Positions 8,808 through 16,708 of a stretch of DNA of 64,000 nt are shown piece after piece (the first letter of the stretch is position 1; each line of letters opens with the position of its first letter). The notes under the pieces are model-generated. The model was given only the letters and a program-made list of their open reading frames with translations. It searched no databases and was not told where the DNA came from. Origin of the DNA: Sphingobium limneticum (GTDB taxonomy: Bacteria > Pseudomonadota > Alphaproteobacteria > Sphingomonadales > Sphingomonadaceae); the NCBI RefSeq assembly GCF_008710155.1, contig NZ_VYPZ01000013.1, positions 1-64,000 of the forward strand, read 5' to 3'. A program made the position numbers and the translations under genes.

Positions 8808-9758
8808 TTAGTCCTCTTTTCGCCGGGTGAAGTGAGCATAGAATCCGTCGAGCGCGGTCGATCCGCGCGCGATCCGCTCCTCGTCGTCGTCGGTGCCGGC
8901 ACAGATGCCGGCGATAAGCGCGCTCACTCCCGGAGTTTCCGGGCGCTCGAACCGAGCATCGGCAATATCAAGGTCGTGAACAATTTCGCCGAGCGCCCGC
9001 AGCGCGGGGTCGGTCTCGAGACCGGTGAGGAACACCAAGGTCTCGAAGGAGCAGCGGTCGCCTTCGTGGGTGAACTCAGCGTCCGCCATGTCGAACCTCA
9101 GTTCGTCAGGCTCCGGCACATATCCTTTGCCCTCGACGAACTTGAAGCTCGCCTCGGGGTCGATGAAGCGGCGAATGAGCCAGGCGGACGCGATGCGATC
9201 GACATGGACATGGCGGCGCGTCACCCAAACGCGGCGCTTTAGCTCCGCCGGGGTCAGCTCGGGCGCACCGGGGCCGCTCACATCGGGATGTTGGTGAGAG
9301 CGGCGGTCCGCCTCGGTGATGGCGGCCTGTGCCGCCTGCCGACCATGCGCACCGAAAAAGTCGATCGCGGCGACCTCGTTCAGGCGTTTGCGCAGGCGGC
9401 CCACATCCGCCGCCGCGACATACTCGCCCTCACACAGCGCGCGCGCCTCGCGTGCCAACTCCTCATAGTCGGCGTCACGCGCAGCGTCGAACACTCCGCG
9501 CAGCTCCGCATCGCCCATGCCGCCGACAAGGCGCGCTTCGAGGATCAGCGCCTCGCCGCCATTTTCGGTGATCTCGCGATGCAGTTCTTCGAACAGCGCG
9601 CGCGTGTCCTCGCGATTGGGGAGCGCATGGACGGCGTTCTTGAGCGGCGCGGCCCCGATCGCCTGCAAACGCCGCCAGACCTTCACCCGCAAATAGGCAG
9701 GCTTAGCCGGAAGCTGCGGGATCAGGAGCAACCAAGGGGAAGCTTGTGTATTTGTCAT
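8808..9758 (-). CDS. chrB: Chromate resistance protein ChrB
   Basis: 316-residue ChrB, the chromate-responsive regulator and accessory protein usually encoded first in chr operons. The C-terminal half carries the conserved segment VWVTRRHVHVDRIASAWL followed by IRRFIDP, and a region ending GVSALIAGICAGTDDDEER. The start at 9758 is divergent to the gene at 9927, leaving 168 bp for promoters. ChrB senses chromate in characterised systems, so autogenous control of the operon is likely. Confidence 0.92.
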   Translation of the reverse strand: MTNTQASPWLLLIPQLPAKPAYLRVKVWRRLQAIGAAPLKNAVHALPNREDTRALFEELHREITENGGEALILEARLVGGMGDAELRGVFDAARDADYEELAREARALCEGEYVAAADVGRLRKRLNEVAAIDFFGAHGRQAAQAAITEADRRSHQHPDVSGPGAPELTPAELKRRVWVTRRHVHVDRIASAWLIRRFIDPEASFKFVEGKGYVPEPDELRFDMADAEFTHEGDRCSFETLVFLTGLETDPALRALGEIVHDLDIADARFERPETPGVSALIAGICAGTDDDEERIARGSTALDGFYAHFTRRKED

Positions 9759-9926
9759 AGTTGTATCGTCACTAGCCTACAAGTGTAAGGGTTGCATCAC
9801 AAGCCTCATGAGCATAGGACTGCTTATCCCGAAGAAAGAAACCGGAGCGCAATGTCGCGGCTCGCCGGCGGCGCGCTCGCATGACGTGAGGCTTTCCGTG
9901 TCGAGTGCGCTGATGAAGGATCAATT

Positions 9927-10817
9927 ATGCTGAAAAAGACCATCGCCTTGGGATTCGCCAGCCTCCTGCTGGCAAGCCCGGCATGGGCAGCGCCGGACTG
10001 GTCGGCTGTCGACCGGGCGATAGGACGAGCGGGGGCCGAACAGCCGGGGGGCGTTCACCGCTACAGCTTCCCGCGTTCGGACCTGAGCGTCACGCTGGAT
10101 GGGGTGACGATCAAGCCCTCCCTCGCGCTCGGCTCTTGGGCGGCGTTTCAGCCGATGGGCGACGAGGCGATGGTGATGGGCGATCTCGTGCTGACCCACG
10201 ACGAGGTGAACCCCGTTTTGAGCCGCCTGCTCGCAAGCGGTTTTACGATCACCGCGCTCCACAATCACCTGCTCCGCTCTTCGCCTGCGACCATGTACAT
10301 GCACATTGCCGGCCACGGCGACCCGGTCAAGCTCGCGGCCGCGCTCCGGCAAGCGCTATCAGCCAGTCGGACCCCGCTCGCCGCGCCGCAATCGCCTTCG
10401 GCCAGCGCAGCCGCATCGCGGCTCGACCTCGATGTGGCCGCGCTCAACCGGTTGATGGGCGGTGAGGGCAAGACGGCCGGTGGCATCCTCCAATACAGCT
10501 TTCCGCGCGCCGAGCGGCTGATGGACGGCGATATGGAGACTCCGCCGACGATGGGCACGGCGACCGCGATCAACTTTCAGCCAACCGGGGACGGCCGAGC
10601 CGCCATCACCGGCGATTTCGTACTTGTCGCAAACGAGGTCGATCCGGTCCTGCGCGTGCTGCGGACGAACGGGATCGAGGTCACGGCGCTGCATAATCAT
10701 ATGCTAAACGACGAGTCGCGGCTGTTCTTCATGCACTTCTGGGCCAACGACGACGCAGCCAAGCTCGCCCGTGGGCTGCGCGCGGCGCTCGACAGGATGA
10801 ACAATCAGAGGAGTTGA
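9927..10817 (+). CDS. DUF1259 (LppY/LpqO-type) secreted protein, two tandem repeats
   Basis: 296-residue exported protein. The signal peptide MLKKTIALGFASLLLASPAWA is clear. Two copies of the DUF1259 unit follow (about 22-150 and 168-290). Each has an RYSFPR/QYSFPR start, a V-NEV/HDEVNPVL-type segment and the signature TALHNHLL or TALHNHML followed by an MHI/MHF motif. Function is unknown. The family is frequent in metal and stress islands, which fits the chromate operon next door. It is divergent from chrB. Confidence 0.85.
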   Translation: MLKKTIALGFASLLLASPAWAAPDWSAVDRAIGRAGAEQPGGVHRYSFPRSDLSVTLDGVTIKPSLALGSWAAFQPMGDEAMVMGDLVLTHDEVNPVLSRLLASGFTITALHNHLLRSSPATMYMHIAGHGDPVKLAAALRQALSASRTPLAAPQSPSASAAASRLDLDVAALNRLMGGEGKTAGGILQYSFPRAERLMDGDMETPPTMGTATAINFQPTGDGRAAITGDFVLVANEVDPVLRVLRTNGIEVTALHNHMLNDESRLFFMHFWANDDAAKLARGLRAALDRMNNQRS

Positions 10818-10894
10818 ACTCGGACGACGGCTCATTGGGCCGTAACCGCCGCCCGCCCGACCCCACGGCCCTTATGCAGGAAGTGGAATGGAAC

Positions 10895-11218
10895 ATGGCT
10901 AGCAAACGAACTCTCACTGTTGTCGCAGGCGTGGGCGCGGCCGCGCTGGCGATCGCGGGCGTGGCGATCGCGCAAAACCACGAGGCGAACGAAAACCGGA
11001 TAATCGGCAAGCACAGCGAACGAGACATCCCGCTTGCTCAGGTGCCCGAGGCCGCGATGAACGCGGCACGCGCGCAACTCGCGTCAATAAGCAAAGCGGA
11101 GCAAGTCACCCGAAAGGCGGACGGAAGCACGCTCTATGAAATCAAGGGCAAGAACAGCGACGGAAAGACGATCGAACTGTTCGTCACGCCCGAAGGCCAG
11201 GTGCTCGGCCGCGAATGA
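10895..11218 (+). CDS. Secreted PepSY-like protein, 107 aa
   Basis: I chose the ATG at 10895 because the signal-anchor (RTLTVVAGVGAAALAIAGVAIA) follows directly; an upstream in-frame start at 10814 would overlap the previous gene. The mature part contains PLAQVPEAAMNAARAQL and ends YEIKGKNSDGKTIELFVTPEGQVLGRE, a pattern resembling PepSY-type small periplasmic domains. The role is not known. It may be cotranscribed with the DUF1259 gene. Confidence 0.65.
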   Translation: MASKRTLTVVAGVGAAALAIAGVAIAQNHEANENRIIGKHSERDIPLAQVPEAAMNAARAQLASISKAEQVTRKADGSTLYEIKGKNSDGKTIELFVTPEGQVLGRE

Positions 11219-11293
11219 TGGATCAGCACGGGGCGCCGGCCGTCGAGGGCCGTGCGCCCCTTCCGAAATGATACTGCGGAATAGGAGACGAAA

Positions 11294-11620
11294 ATGCGGC
11301 CAAGGCGATGGATATTGTTATGCGCCGCTTTGGCCGCCCTGCCTGATAGTGCGATCAGCCAAACCGAACCCGCGTCGGCGACGGGCTCGGCGTTGTTCGT
11401 AAGCTGTCAAGCGAATGAGCCGCGATGCGGCGCTTACCTCCAAGGCGTGCTCGACATGATGATCGTCGCGCGAAAAGCGGAATGCCGCGCTCCACGCTAT
11501 GACCGATCGGCGCTGCGCGCGGCATATTTACGCTGGGCGGAGCAGAATAGCTATTTTATGAGTGTTCATATGGTGGCCGGAGCTGAACGCTCGTTAGCGA
11601 AGGCTTGGCCATGTCAGTAG
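11294..11620 (+). CDS. Secreted Rap1a/Tai-like small protein
   Basis: 108 residues with a signal peptide (RRWILLCAALAALPDSAIS) and four cysteines in the mature part. The spacing C-x-C-AYLQGVLDMM ... C-AP ... LRAAYLRWAEQ resembles Rap1a/Tai family immunity proteins. Here no secretion effector is seen, so an immunity role is not supported. It may be a small periplasmic stress protein. Confidence 0.5.
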   Translation: MRPRRWILLCAALAALPDSAISQTEPASATGSALFVSCQANEPRCGAYLQGVLDMMIVARKAECRAPRYDRSALRAAYLRWAEQNSYFMSVHMVAGAERSLAKAWPCQ

Positions 11621-11811
11621 CATCGTACCCCGCGGCGTAGCCTGCCCGGCGGCTGCCTTTGAGGGCAGGCGGAGCGTCCGCCTGGCGGTGAATTCCGCCA
11701 GCTCAACGATCCCATGTCGCGCCTCAAGCTCGCTAATTAGCCGATGTTCGCATTATGTCTGCCAAATCGTTGTCTGGCGCACAAACCTTGAGGTGACGCC
11801 ATCTGTGCACC

Positions 11812-13152
11812 GACGGATTACTGGGAAAGGAATTCACCATCCTCGGCATCGGCCGCAGCGATGGCGATGACGAGACGTTGCGCGCCAGCCTGGATAAGTT
11901 CGCGACCGAGGGCGATTGCTGGCGTGATCTGCGCAAGCGCATCGCCTACCTCCAGGGCGATTTCACCGCAGACCGGGTGTTCGACGATGTCGCCCAGGCG
12001 TTGGGCGACCGAAGCGCGGTCTTCTACCTTGCCACGCCGGCGCAATTCTTCGGCGCCATCGTCGAAAAGCTTGCCGCCAAAGGCCTGATGGCGGAAGCGG
12101 GCAGTCGGTTCCGCCGCGTCGCGATCGAAAAGCCGTTCGGCCACGACCTCGCCTCGGCCAAGGCGCTTGACGCCCGAATCCTCGCCTTGCTCCCGGAAAG
12201 CCAGATCTACCGGCTCGACCATTTCCTGGGAAAGGAAACTGTCCAGAACATCCTGGTCGCGCGCTTCGCCAACCAATGGTTCGAAGCGGTGTGGAACAAT
12301 CGCTATATCGACCATGTCCAGATCACCGCTGCCGAGACGGTCGAGGTCGGATCGCGCGGATCTTTCTACGATGCAACCGGCGCGCTCCGCGACATGGTCC
12401 CCAACCATCTGTTCCAGCTGCTGGCGATGATCGCGATGGAGCCGCCCAACAGCTTCGATGCCGACGCGATCCGCGACGAAAAGGCCAAGGTGTTGCGCGC
12501 GATCCGCAAGCCCACCGCAGTCTGCGCAGTGCGCGGCCAATATGGCAAGGGCCGTGTCGGCAGCCGCAACGTGCCGGCCTATCGTAAGGTCCCGGATGTC
12601 GCTGCCGACAGCAGGACCGAGACCTATGTCGCACTGAAGCTGGAAGTCGACACCTGGCGCTGGGCCGGCGTGCCCTTCTACCTGCGCACCGGCAAGGCGC
12701 TGGCAGCGCGCGATACGGAGATCGTCGTCACGTTCAAGGCAGTGCCCTACGCTTTATTCCGCGATTGTCCGATCGACCGCCTGCCAGCCAATCGCCTGAT
12801 CTTCCAGCTGCAGCCGGACGAAAGCATCGTCTTAGACATGCTGGTCAAGAAACCGGGTCCAGTGATCAAGACCGCAGGAACAACGCTCAATTTCACTTAT
12901 GCCGACCACTTCAAACTGTCGGGCCGGACCGGCTACGAAACCTTGCTCTATGACATGATGACCGGCGACCAGACATTGTTCCAGCGCGCCGAGCAGATCG
13001 AGGCGGGCTGGGCCGCGGTCCAGCCGATCCTCGATCGCTGGGCCAAGGGCAAGGGCAGGCTTGAATCCTATGCACCAGGCAGCGCCGGCCCGGCCGGCGC
13101 AGATGCCCTACTCGAACGCGATGGCCGCTTCTGGCACAGGATCGGCCAATGA
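11812..13152 (+). pseudogene. zwf: Glucose-6-phosphate dehydrogenase, 5'-truncated
   Basis: From about 11812 the plus frame reads as G6PD (DGLLGKEFTILGIGRSDGDD) and continues to 13152. Key parts are RVAIEKPFG, the active-site region IYRLDHFLGKETVQN, and DMVPNHLFQLLAM. The N-terminal Rossmann piece with the GxxGDL nucleotide motif, about 40 residues, is absent. Sequence before 11810 is unrelated, indicating a recombination junction. The only in-frame start is a TTG at 11878, inside the domain, so a functional enzyme is unlikely. The missing part is the NADP-binding site. Confidence 0.82.
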
Positions 13153-13482
13153 TGCTTGGCCTCGTCATCTCCGACATCGACGGACTTTGGTTCGCAAGGA
13201 CAAGAGCCTGGCGTCGGCGACGACTGCCCGGTCGCGGACCTACTATCTGGACATCACCAACTCCTATGCCAACAAGCGAGCTGGCGTCGATGCCCTGGCG
13301 CGGGCGCTCGGCCACATGCCCAATGACCTGCCCTTTGCTCGTGCGCACCGGGCTATCGATCGCCATGGGCAAGACGCCTGAGGAGATCCGTAGCGCAGCG
13401 CACTACATTTCAACCAGCAACGACAAAGATGGCATCGCCGATGCCATCGACGCATTTCTGCTGCCGCTTGTGGGAGATCATC
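13152..13482 (+). pseudogene. Remnant of a Cof-type HAD hydrolase
   Basis: The start reads LVISDIDG, then one base appears lost and the frame shifts to TLVRKDKSLAS. Shortly after, the sequence jumps to the distal part of the enzyme (DITNSYANKRAGVDALARALGH). After another frame change it reads GLSIAMGKTPEEIRSAAHYI followed by TSNDKDGIADAI, the typical HAD-IIB C terminus. About half the gene is deleted and at least two frame changes are present. It directly abuts the truncated zwf and the intact HAD gene at 13483. Confidence 0.7.
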
Positions 13483-14229
13483 ATGAAGCGACTGGCCGCT
13501 TTCGACCTCGACGGAACGCTCGCGCTCAGCAAGCAGCCGCTCGACGATGAAATGGCGGATCTGCTTACCCGCCTGCTCGACGTGACGATGGTAGCGATCA
13601 TCTCCGGAGGCGACTGGCCGCAATTCGAGAAACAGGTGGTGTCACGCATGCCTGCCCGGGCGCGGCTCGACAATTTCATCATCCAGCCGACCACGGGCAC
13701 CAAGCTCTATCGTCACGCCGACGGCCAATGGACGCGTATCTATGCCGATCTGTTCACCGGCGACGAAAGCCAGCGCATCCGCGAAGCACTGACCAAGGCG
13801 GTCGAGCAGGCGGGCTATGCAAACGAGAACATCTGGGGCGAGCAGATCGAGGATCGCGGCAGCCAGATCACATTCTCCGCGCTCGGTCAGCAGGCGCCGC
13901 TCGAGGCCAAGGACACGTGGGATCCGGATCACGCCAAGCGCAAGAAATTGCAGGCCCTGCTCCAGCCGTTGCTGCCAGGCTTTGCCATCAATATCGGCGG
14001 GGCGACATCGATCGACATCACCCGCGAAGGCATAGACAAGGCCTATGGCCTTAAGCGCCTTTCCGAGCAGACCGGCGTCGCACTCGACGAGATGATCTTC
14101 TTCGGTGACGCGATCTTCCCGGGCGGAAATGATTATCCGGCCAAGCACCTCGGGCTGGATACCGTGCGAGTCCGCGACGTTGCCGAAACCAAGTCGGTGG
14201 TTGGCGCGATCGCTGCCTGGCTGGTCTAG
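13483..14229 (+). CDS. HAD-IIB phosphatase/phosphomutase-like protein
   Basis: 248-residue cytoplasmic HAD hydrolase. Motif I is FDLDGTLALS at the N terminus, the Ser motif lies in AIISGGDWPQF, and motif IV is FFGDAIFPGGNDYPAK. The GGND form resembles eukaryotic-type phosphomannomutase and mannosyl-3-phosphoglycerate phosphatase. GGGAG precedes the ATG by about 6 nt. It follows two decayed sugar-phosphate genes, so it may be the surviving member of a former carbohydrate operon. The exact substrate cannot be read from sequence. Confidence 0.78.
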   Translation: MKRLAAFDLDGTLALSKQPLDDEMADLLTRLLDVTMVAIISGGDWPQFEKQVVSRMPARARLDNFIIQPTTGTKLYRHADGQWTRIYADLFTGDESQRIREALTKAVEQAGYANENIWGEQIEDRGSQITFSALGQQAPLEAKDTWDPDHAKRKKLQALLQPLLPGFAINIGGATSIDITREGIDKAYGLKRLSEQTGVALDEMIFFGDAIFPGGNDYPAKHLGLDTVRVRDVAETKSVVGAIAAWLV

Positions 14230-14375
14230 ATGCGCTACCGCCGATCCTTAACCAGTCCCGCTTTCGCACCCATACGACCCAGCTTCGCAGCGGCCCCACA
14301 TTGTGGAGCCGACGGATCGCTTCAATAGTGCCGGATCTGCTTGACCCCACTACGCCTGGGCGTGTCCGAGGAAAC

Positions 14376-14813
14376 TCAGCTCGCCATGTCCGCCATCATC
14401 CGACAGCTGGCGGCGCAGTCCTTGCAGGTAGCCGAGCAACGCTTCATCCGCTCGTCCACGACGTGGCTCAGGCATTCCCGCGCACATCGTTCGCAGGCGT
14501 CAGCGCAGGCGCGACACAGGATGGTATGGAGGGGGGATTCGCGCAGCATCGAGTTGGCGGACGCCTGGCACAGTTCCGCACAGTCGTTCAGCATGGCGAT
14601 CAGCGACGCCGTGGCTGACGCGCCGCCTCGCTTGGTCAGCCAGGTGGCGGTCTCCAGGCACATGCGGTGCGAAGCCACGCAATCGTCGATGCAGTCCGTC
14701 ATCGACATCGCCATCCCTTCCATTGGATGCTGCTGCCCCGCCGCCGGCACAGCCAGCGTTCCAGCGGCGGCAAGGCCGGCGCCGGCCATCAGCAATTCGC
14801 GTCTCTCGATCAT
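14376..14813 (-). CDS. Four-helix-bundle copper storage protein (Csp1-like)
   Basis: Tat-exported Cys-rich protein (ERRELLMAGAGLAAAGTLA) of the DUF326/Csp family, which binds many Cu(I) ions inside a four-helix bundle. The mature part has about 13 Cys in CxxxC and CxxC spacings (TDCIDDCVASHRMC, NDCAELC, CRACADACERCAREC, CSATCKDCAASC) plus several Met. The start at 14813 has GGGAGG 6 nt upstream; a second ATG three bases earlier is possible. It is the last gene of the minus-strand copper operon. Confidence 0.85.
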   Translation of the reverse strand: MIERRELLMAGAGLAAAGTLAVPAAGQQHPMEGMAMSMTDCIDDCVASHRMCLETATWLTKRGGASATASLIAMLNDCAELCQASANSMLRESPLHTILCRACADACERCARECLSHVVDERMKRCSATCKDCAASCRMMADMAS

Positions 14814-14830
14814 CATGCACCTCCCATCTG

Positions 14831-15274
14831 CTATCCCTTGAGCGCTGTACCGCATCCGGCGGCCTCAGCCGTCGCAGGCGACCCATCCCACGCCGCGCGT
14901 GCCTTCTCCCGCGCCATCCGGGTTTCCTCCCAAGGCCAGTGGCCGTTGATCTCGACCCCGAGCGAGATGCTCAGGAAGGTCCGCACCAGCACCAGCCCTG
15001 CCAGCACGATGAGATCGTCGAGCGTCGGGTTGATCACCAGCGACTTGACGATGTCGCCGGCGACCAGGAATTCCAGGCCGAGCAGGATGCTGCGGCCGAG
15101 CGCCGAGCGGAACGCGCTATAGGCCTCGGTCCGGTCGCCCGCCCTCGCCCGCCGCGCAAACAGAAAGGTTGCGAGCCCCGCGCCGACCAGGATGGTCAGC
15201 GTACCCGCCAGTTCCAGGCCGATCACCGCGAGCCGGAAGAAGGCGCTCAGCCAGTCGGCCTCAATGGTGATCAT
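14831..15274 (-). CDS. DUF1622 family membrane protein
   Basis: 147 residues with three predicted membrane segments: FRLAVIGLELAGTLTILVGA, a central LLGLEFLVAGDIVKSLV, and LIVLAGLVLVRTFLSISLGV. The pattern matches the DUF1622 family, whose function is unknown. The start overlaps the end of the multihaem cytochrome gene, so the two are probably coupled. The soluble C terminus ends with a single Cys. Confidence 0.78.
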   Translation of the reverse strand: MITIEADWLSAFFRLAVIGLELAGTLTILVGAGLATFLFARRARAGDRTEAYSAFRSALGRSILLGLEFLVAGDIVKSLVINPTLDDLIVLAGLVLVRTFLSISLGVEINGHWPWEETRMAREKARAAWDGSPATAEAAGCGTALKG

Positions 15275-15983
15275 ACCAGCCTCGCTTGCGGATATTGTTG
15301 AAGCTGTCGGTGGCGTGACAGGCATAGCATTGGTCGACGCGCGCCTTCGATCCGGCTGCGCGCTGCGAGACCATGCTGAAATGCTCCATGAAGTGACTGG
15401 GCGGCGCCTTGTGGCACTCGGCGCACTGCGTCGAATTGACCGACGGATGGCGATAATTGGCGATCTTCCAGCTGTCGGTCTTGTGGCAGCTCGCGCAGTC
15501 GGTGCCGAACAGGCCCTGGTGCGGATCGCGGAACGCATGGCAGCTCGCGCAATTGAGCGCGGTCTCGGGGGTCAGGCTTCGAATGTTTGTCGACATGCCC
15601 GCCAACGGCTGCCGCCACTTCGCCATGTCGAGCAACGCGGCGTGATCCATGCGGATGATGCCGCGCTCTCCCTCATGTTCGACGTGGCAGGAGGTGCACT
15701 GCGTCGCTTTCGCGTGGAACTGCGTCGACTGCTTCGTCCCGAAATCCGTGCCTGCATGGCAGGTGAGACAGGTCCGGGTTTCGACGCCCTTGCCCGGCGT
15801 GTGACAGGCCGTGCATTGGCCGGCGAAGGACTGGTGCGCGCTCGAGAGCGGGCCGGGCGAGACGAGCTGCGCCACCAGGCCGGCATCCCTCGGCGCGTCC
15901 GATCGCATCCGGATTGCGACCGCGGCGACCATCACCAGCAGGGCTGCGATGAAGACGGCGTAGGAAAGACGCTGCCAGCTCAT
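15261..15983 (-). CDS. Periplasmic seven-haem cytochrome c (cytochrome c3-type)
   Basis: 240 residues with an N-terminal anchor (LSYAVFIAALLVMVAAVAI) and seven CxxCH haem sites: CTACH, CLTCH, CTSCH, CASCH twice, CAECH and CYACH. Extra histidines between them can act as distal ligands. This spacing fits the cytochrome c3/NapC-related multihaem families that carry electrons in the periplasm. The gene starts 4 nt inside the end of the membrane cytochrome-like gene, implying coupled translation and a joint complex. Confidence 0.85.
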   Translation of the reverse strand: MSWQRLSYAVFIAALLVMVAAVAIRMRSDAPRDAGLVAQLVSPGPLSSAHQSFAGQCTACHTPGKGVETRTCLTCHAGTDFGTKQSTQFHAKATQCTSCHVEHEGERGIIRMDHAALLDMAKWRQPLAGMSTNIRSLTPETALNCASCHAFRDPHQGLFGTDCASCHKTDSWKIANYRHPSVNSTQCAECHKAPPSHFMEHFSMVSQRAAGSKARVDQCYACHATDSFNNIRKRGWYDHH

Positions 15984-16708
15984 AGCCAGCGCAGCCCGTA
16001 ATAGAGCGCCGCGCCGACATGGAGCGCGAGCAGCGCGAAGATGAGACAGCCCAGCAGGATGTGCAGGAACCGCCATCGCGCGAACAGGGTGTTGGTTGCC
16101 TCTTCGGCGCGGATCGCGAATTCGGTATCGGCCAGCGCCGCGGCGATCCCCGCCTTGTCCTGGGGGTGCTGGCCCGCGGGCGCATCCCCGGCGACGAACA
16201 GATAGCGCTTCCAGCCCGACAGCGGCGCGGCTGCGGTATCGGCCTGCGTCGGCGCCGCCGGCTCCTCGAGGAAGGCGGCGCGAAGCGAGGCCAGTTCCGA
16301 CCTGCGTCCGCGCAGCGCCCGACCAAGCTGGGCAAGCAGGTAACGGCCGATGAAGCCGGTGATGACCGTCATCAGCAGGAGGACGGTCAGAAGCAGTCCG
16401 ACCGGGCTTTCGAGCTTGTGCGCGGCGTGGACCAGACCCAGGATCGGCGCCAGCACGCCGGCATAGATGTGGATGGCGAGCAGGGTCGGCTTGCTGACGA
16501 GCCGGGAGAGCAGCTTGTCGACCCAGGCGATGTGCTTGGCCGCGACATAGGGAAGCGTCAGCAGCATCAGCACGAGCGCTGCGATCCCGATGATCCCGCC
16601 AGCGAGGCTGCCCGGAAAGCGCGGTGACACATGCACGAGGTAGCCGAACGGGAACAGCAGCAGGAACGCGACCAGCAGGCCGACGGCGATGTCGCTGCGT
16701 TCGCGCAT
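15980..16708 (-). CDS. Membrane cytochrome b-like protein
   Basis: 242 residues with five membrane helices (around 8-28, 36-58, 74-97, 100-124 and 215-240). Histidines inside helices 3 and 5 (IHIYAGVLAPILGLVHAAHK; FLHILLGCLIFALLALHVGA) could ligate two b haems. The long loop between helices 4 and 5 is soluble. Start overlaps the reductase stop by ATGA and stop overlaps the multihaem start by ATGA, so the three proteins are probably made in fixed ratio. Haem binding is inferred from these histidines only. Confidence 0.7.
   Translation of the reverse strand: MRERSDIAVGLLVAFLLLFPFGYLVHVSPRFPGSLAGGIIGIAALVLMLLTLPYVAAKHIAWVDKLLSRLVSKPTLLAIHIYAGVLAPILGLVHAAHKLESPVGLLLTVLLLMTVITGFIGRYLLAQLGRALRGRRSELASLRAAFLEEPAAPTQADTAAAPLSGWKRYLFVAGDAPAGQHPQDKAGIAAALADTEFAIRAEEATNTLFARWRFLHILLGCLIFALLALHVGAALYYGLRWL

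Noticed and set aside
11630-11805. Possible transposon end or recombination site before truncated zwf
   Set aside because: The sequence has no clear inverted repeat or known core; only the junction itself is supported.
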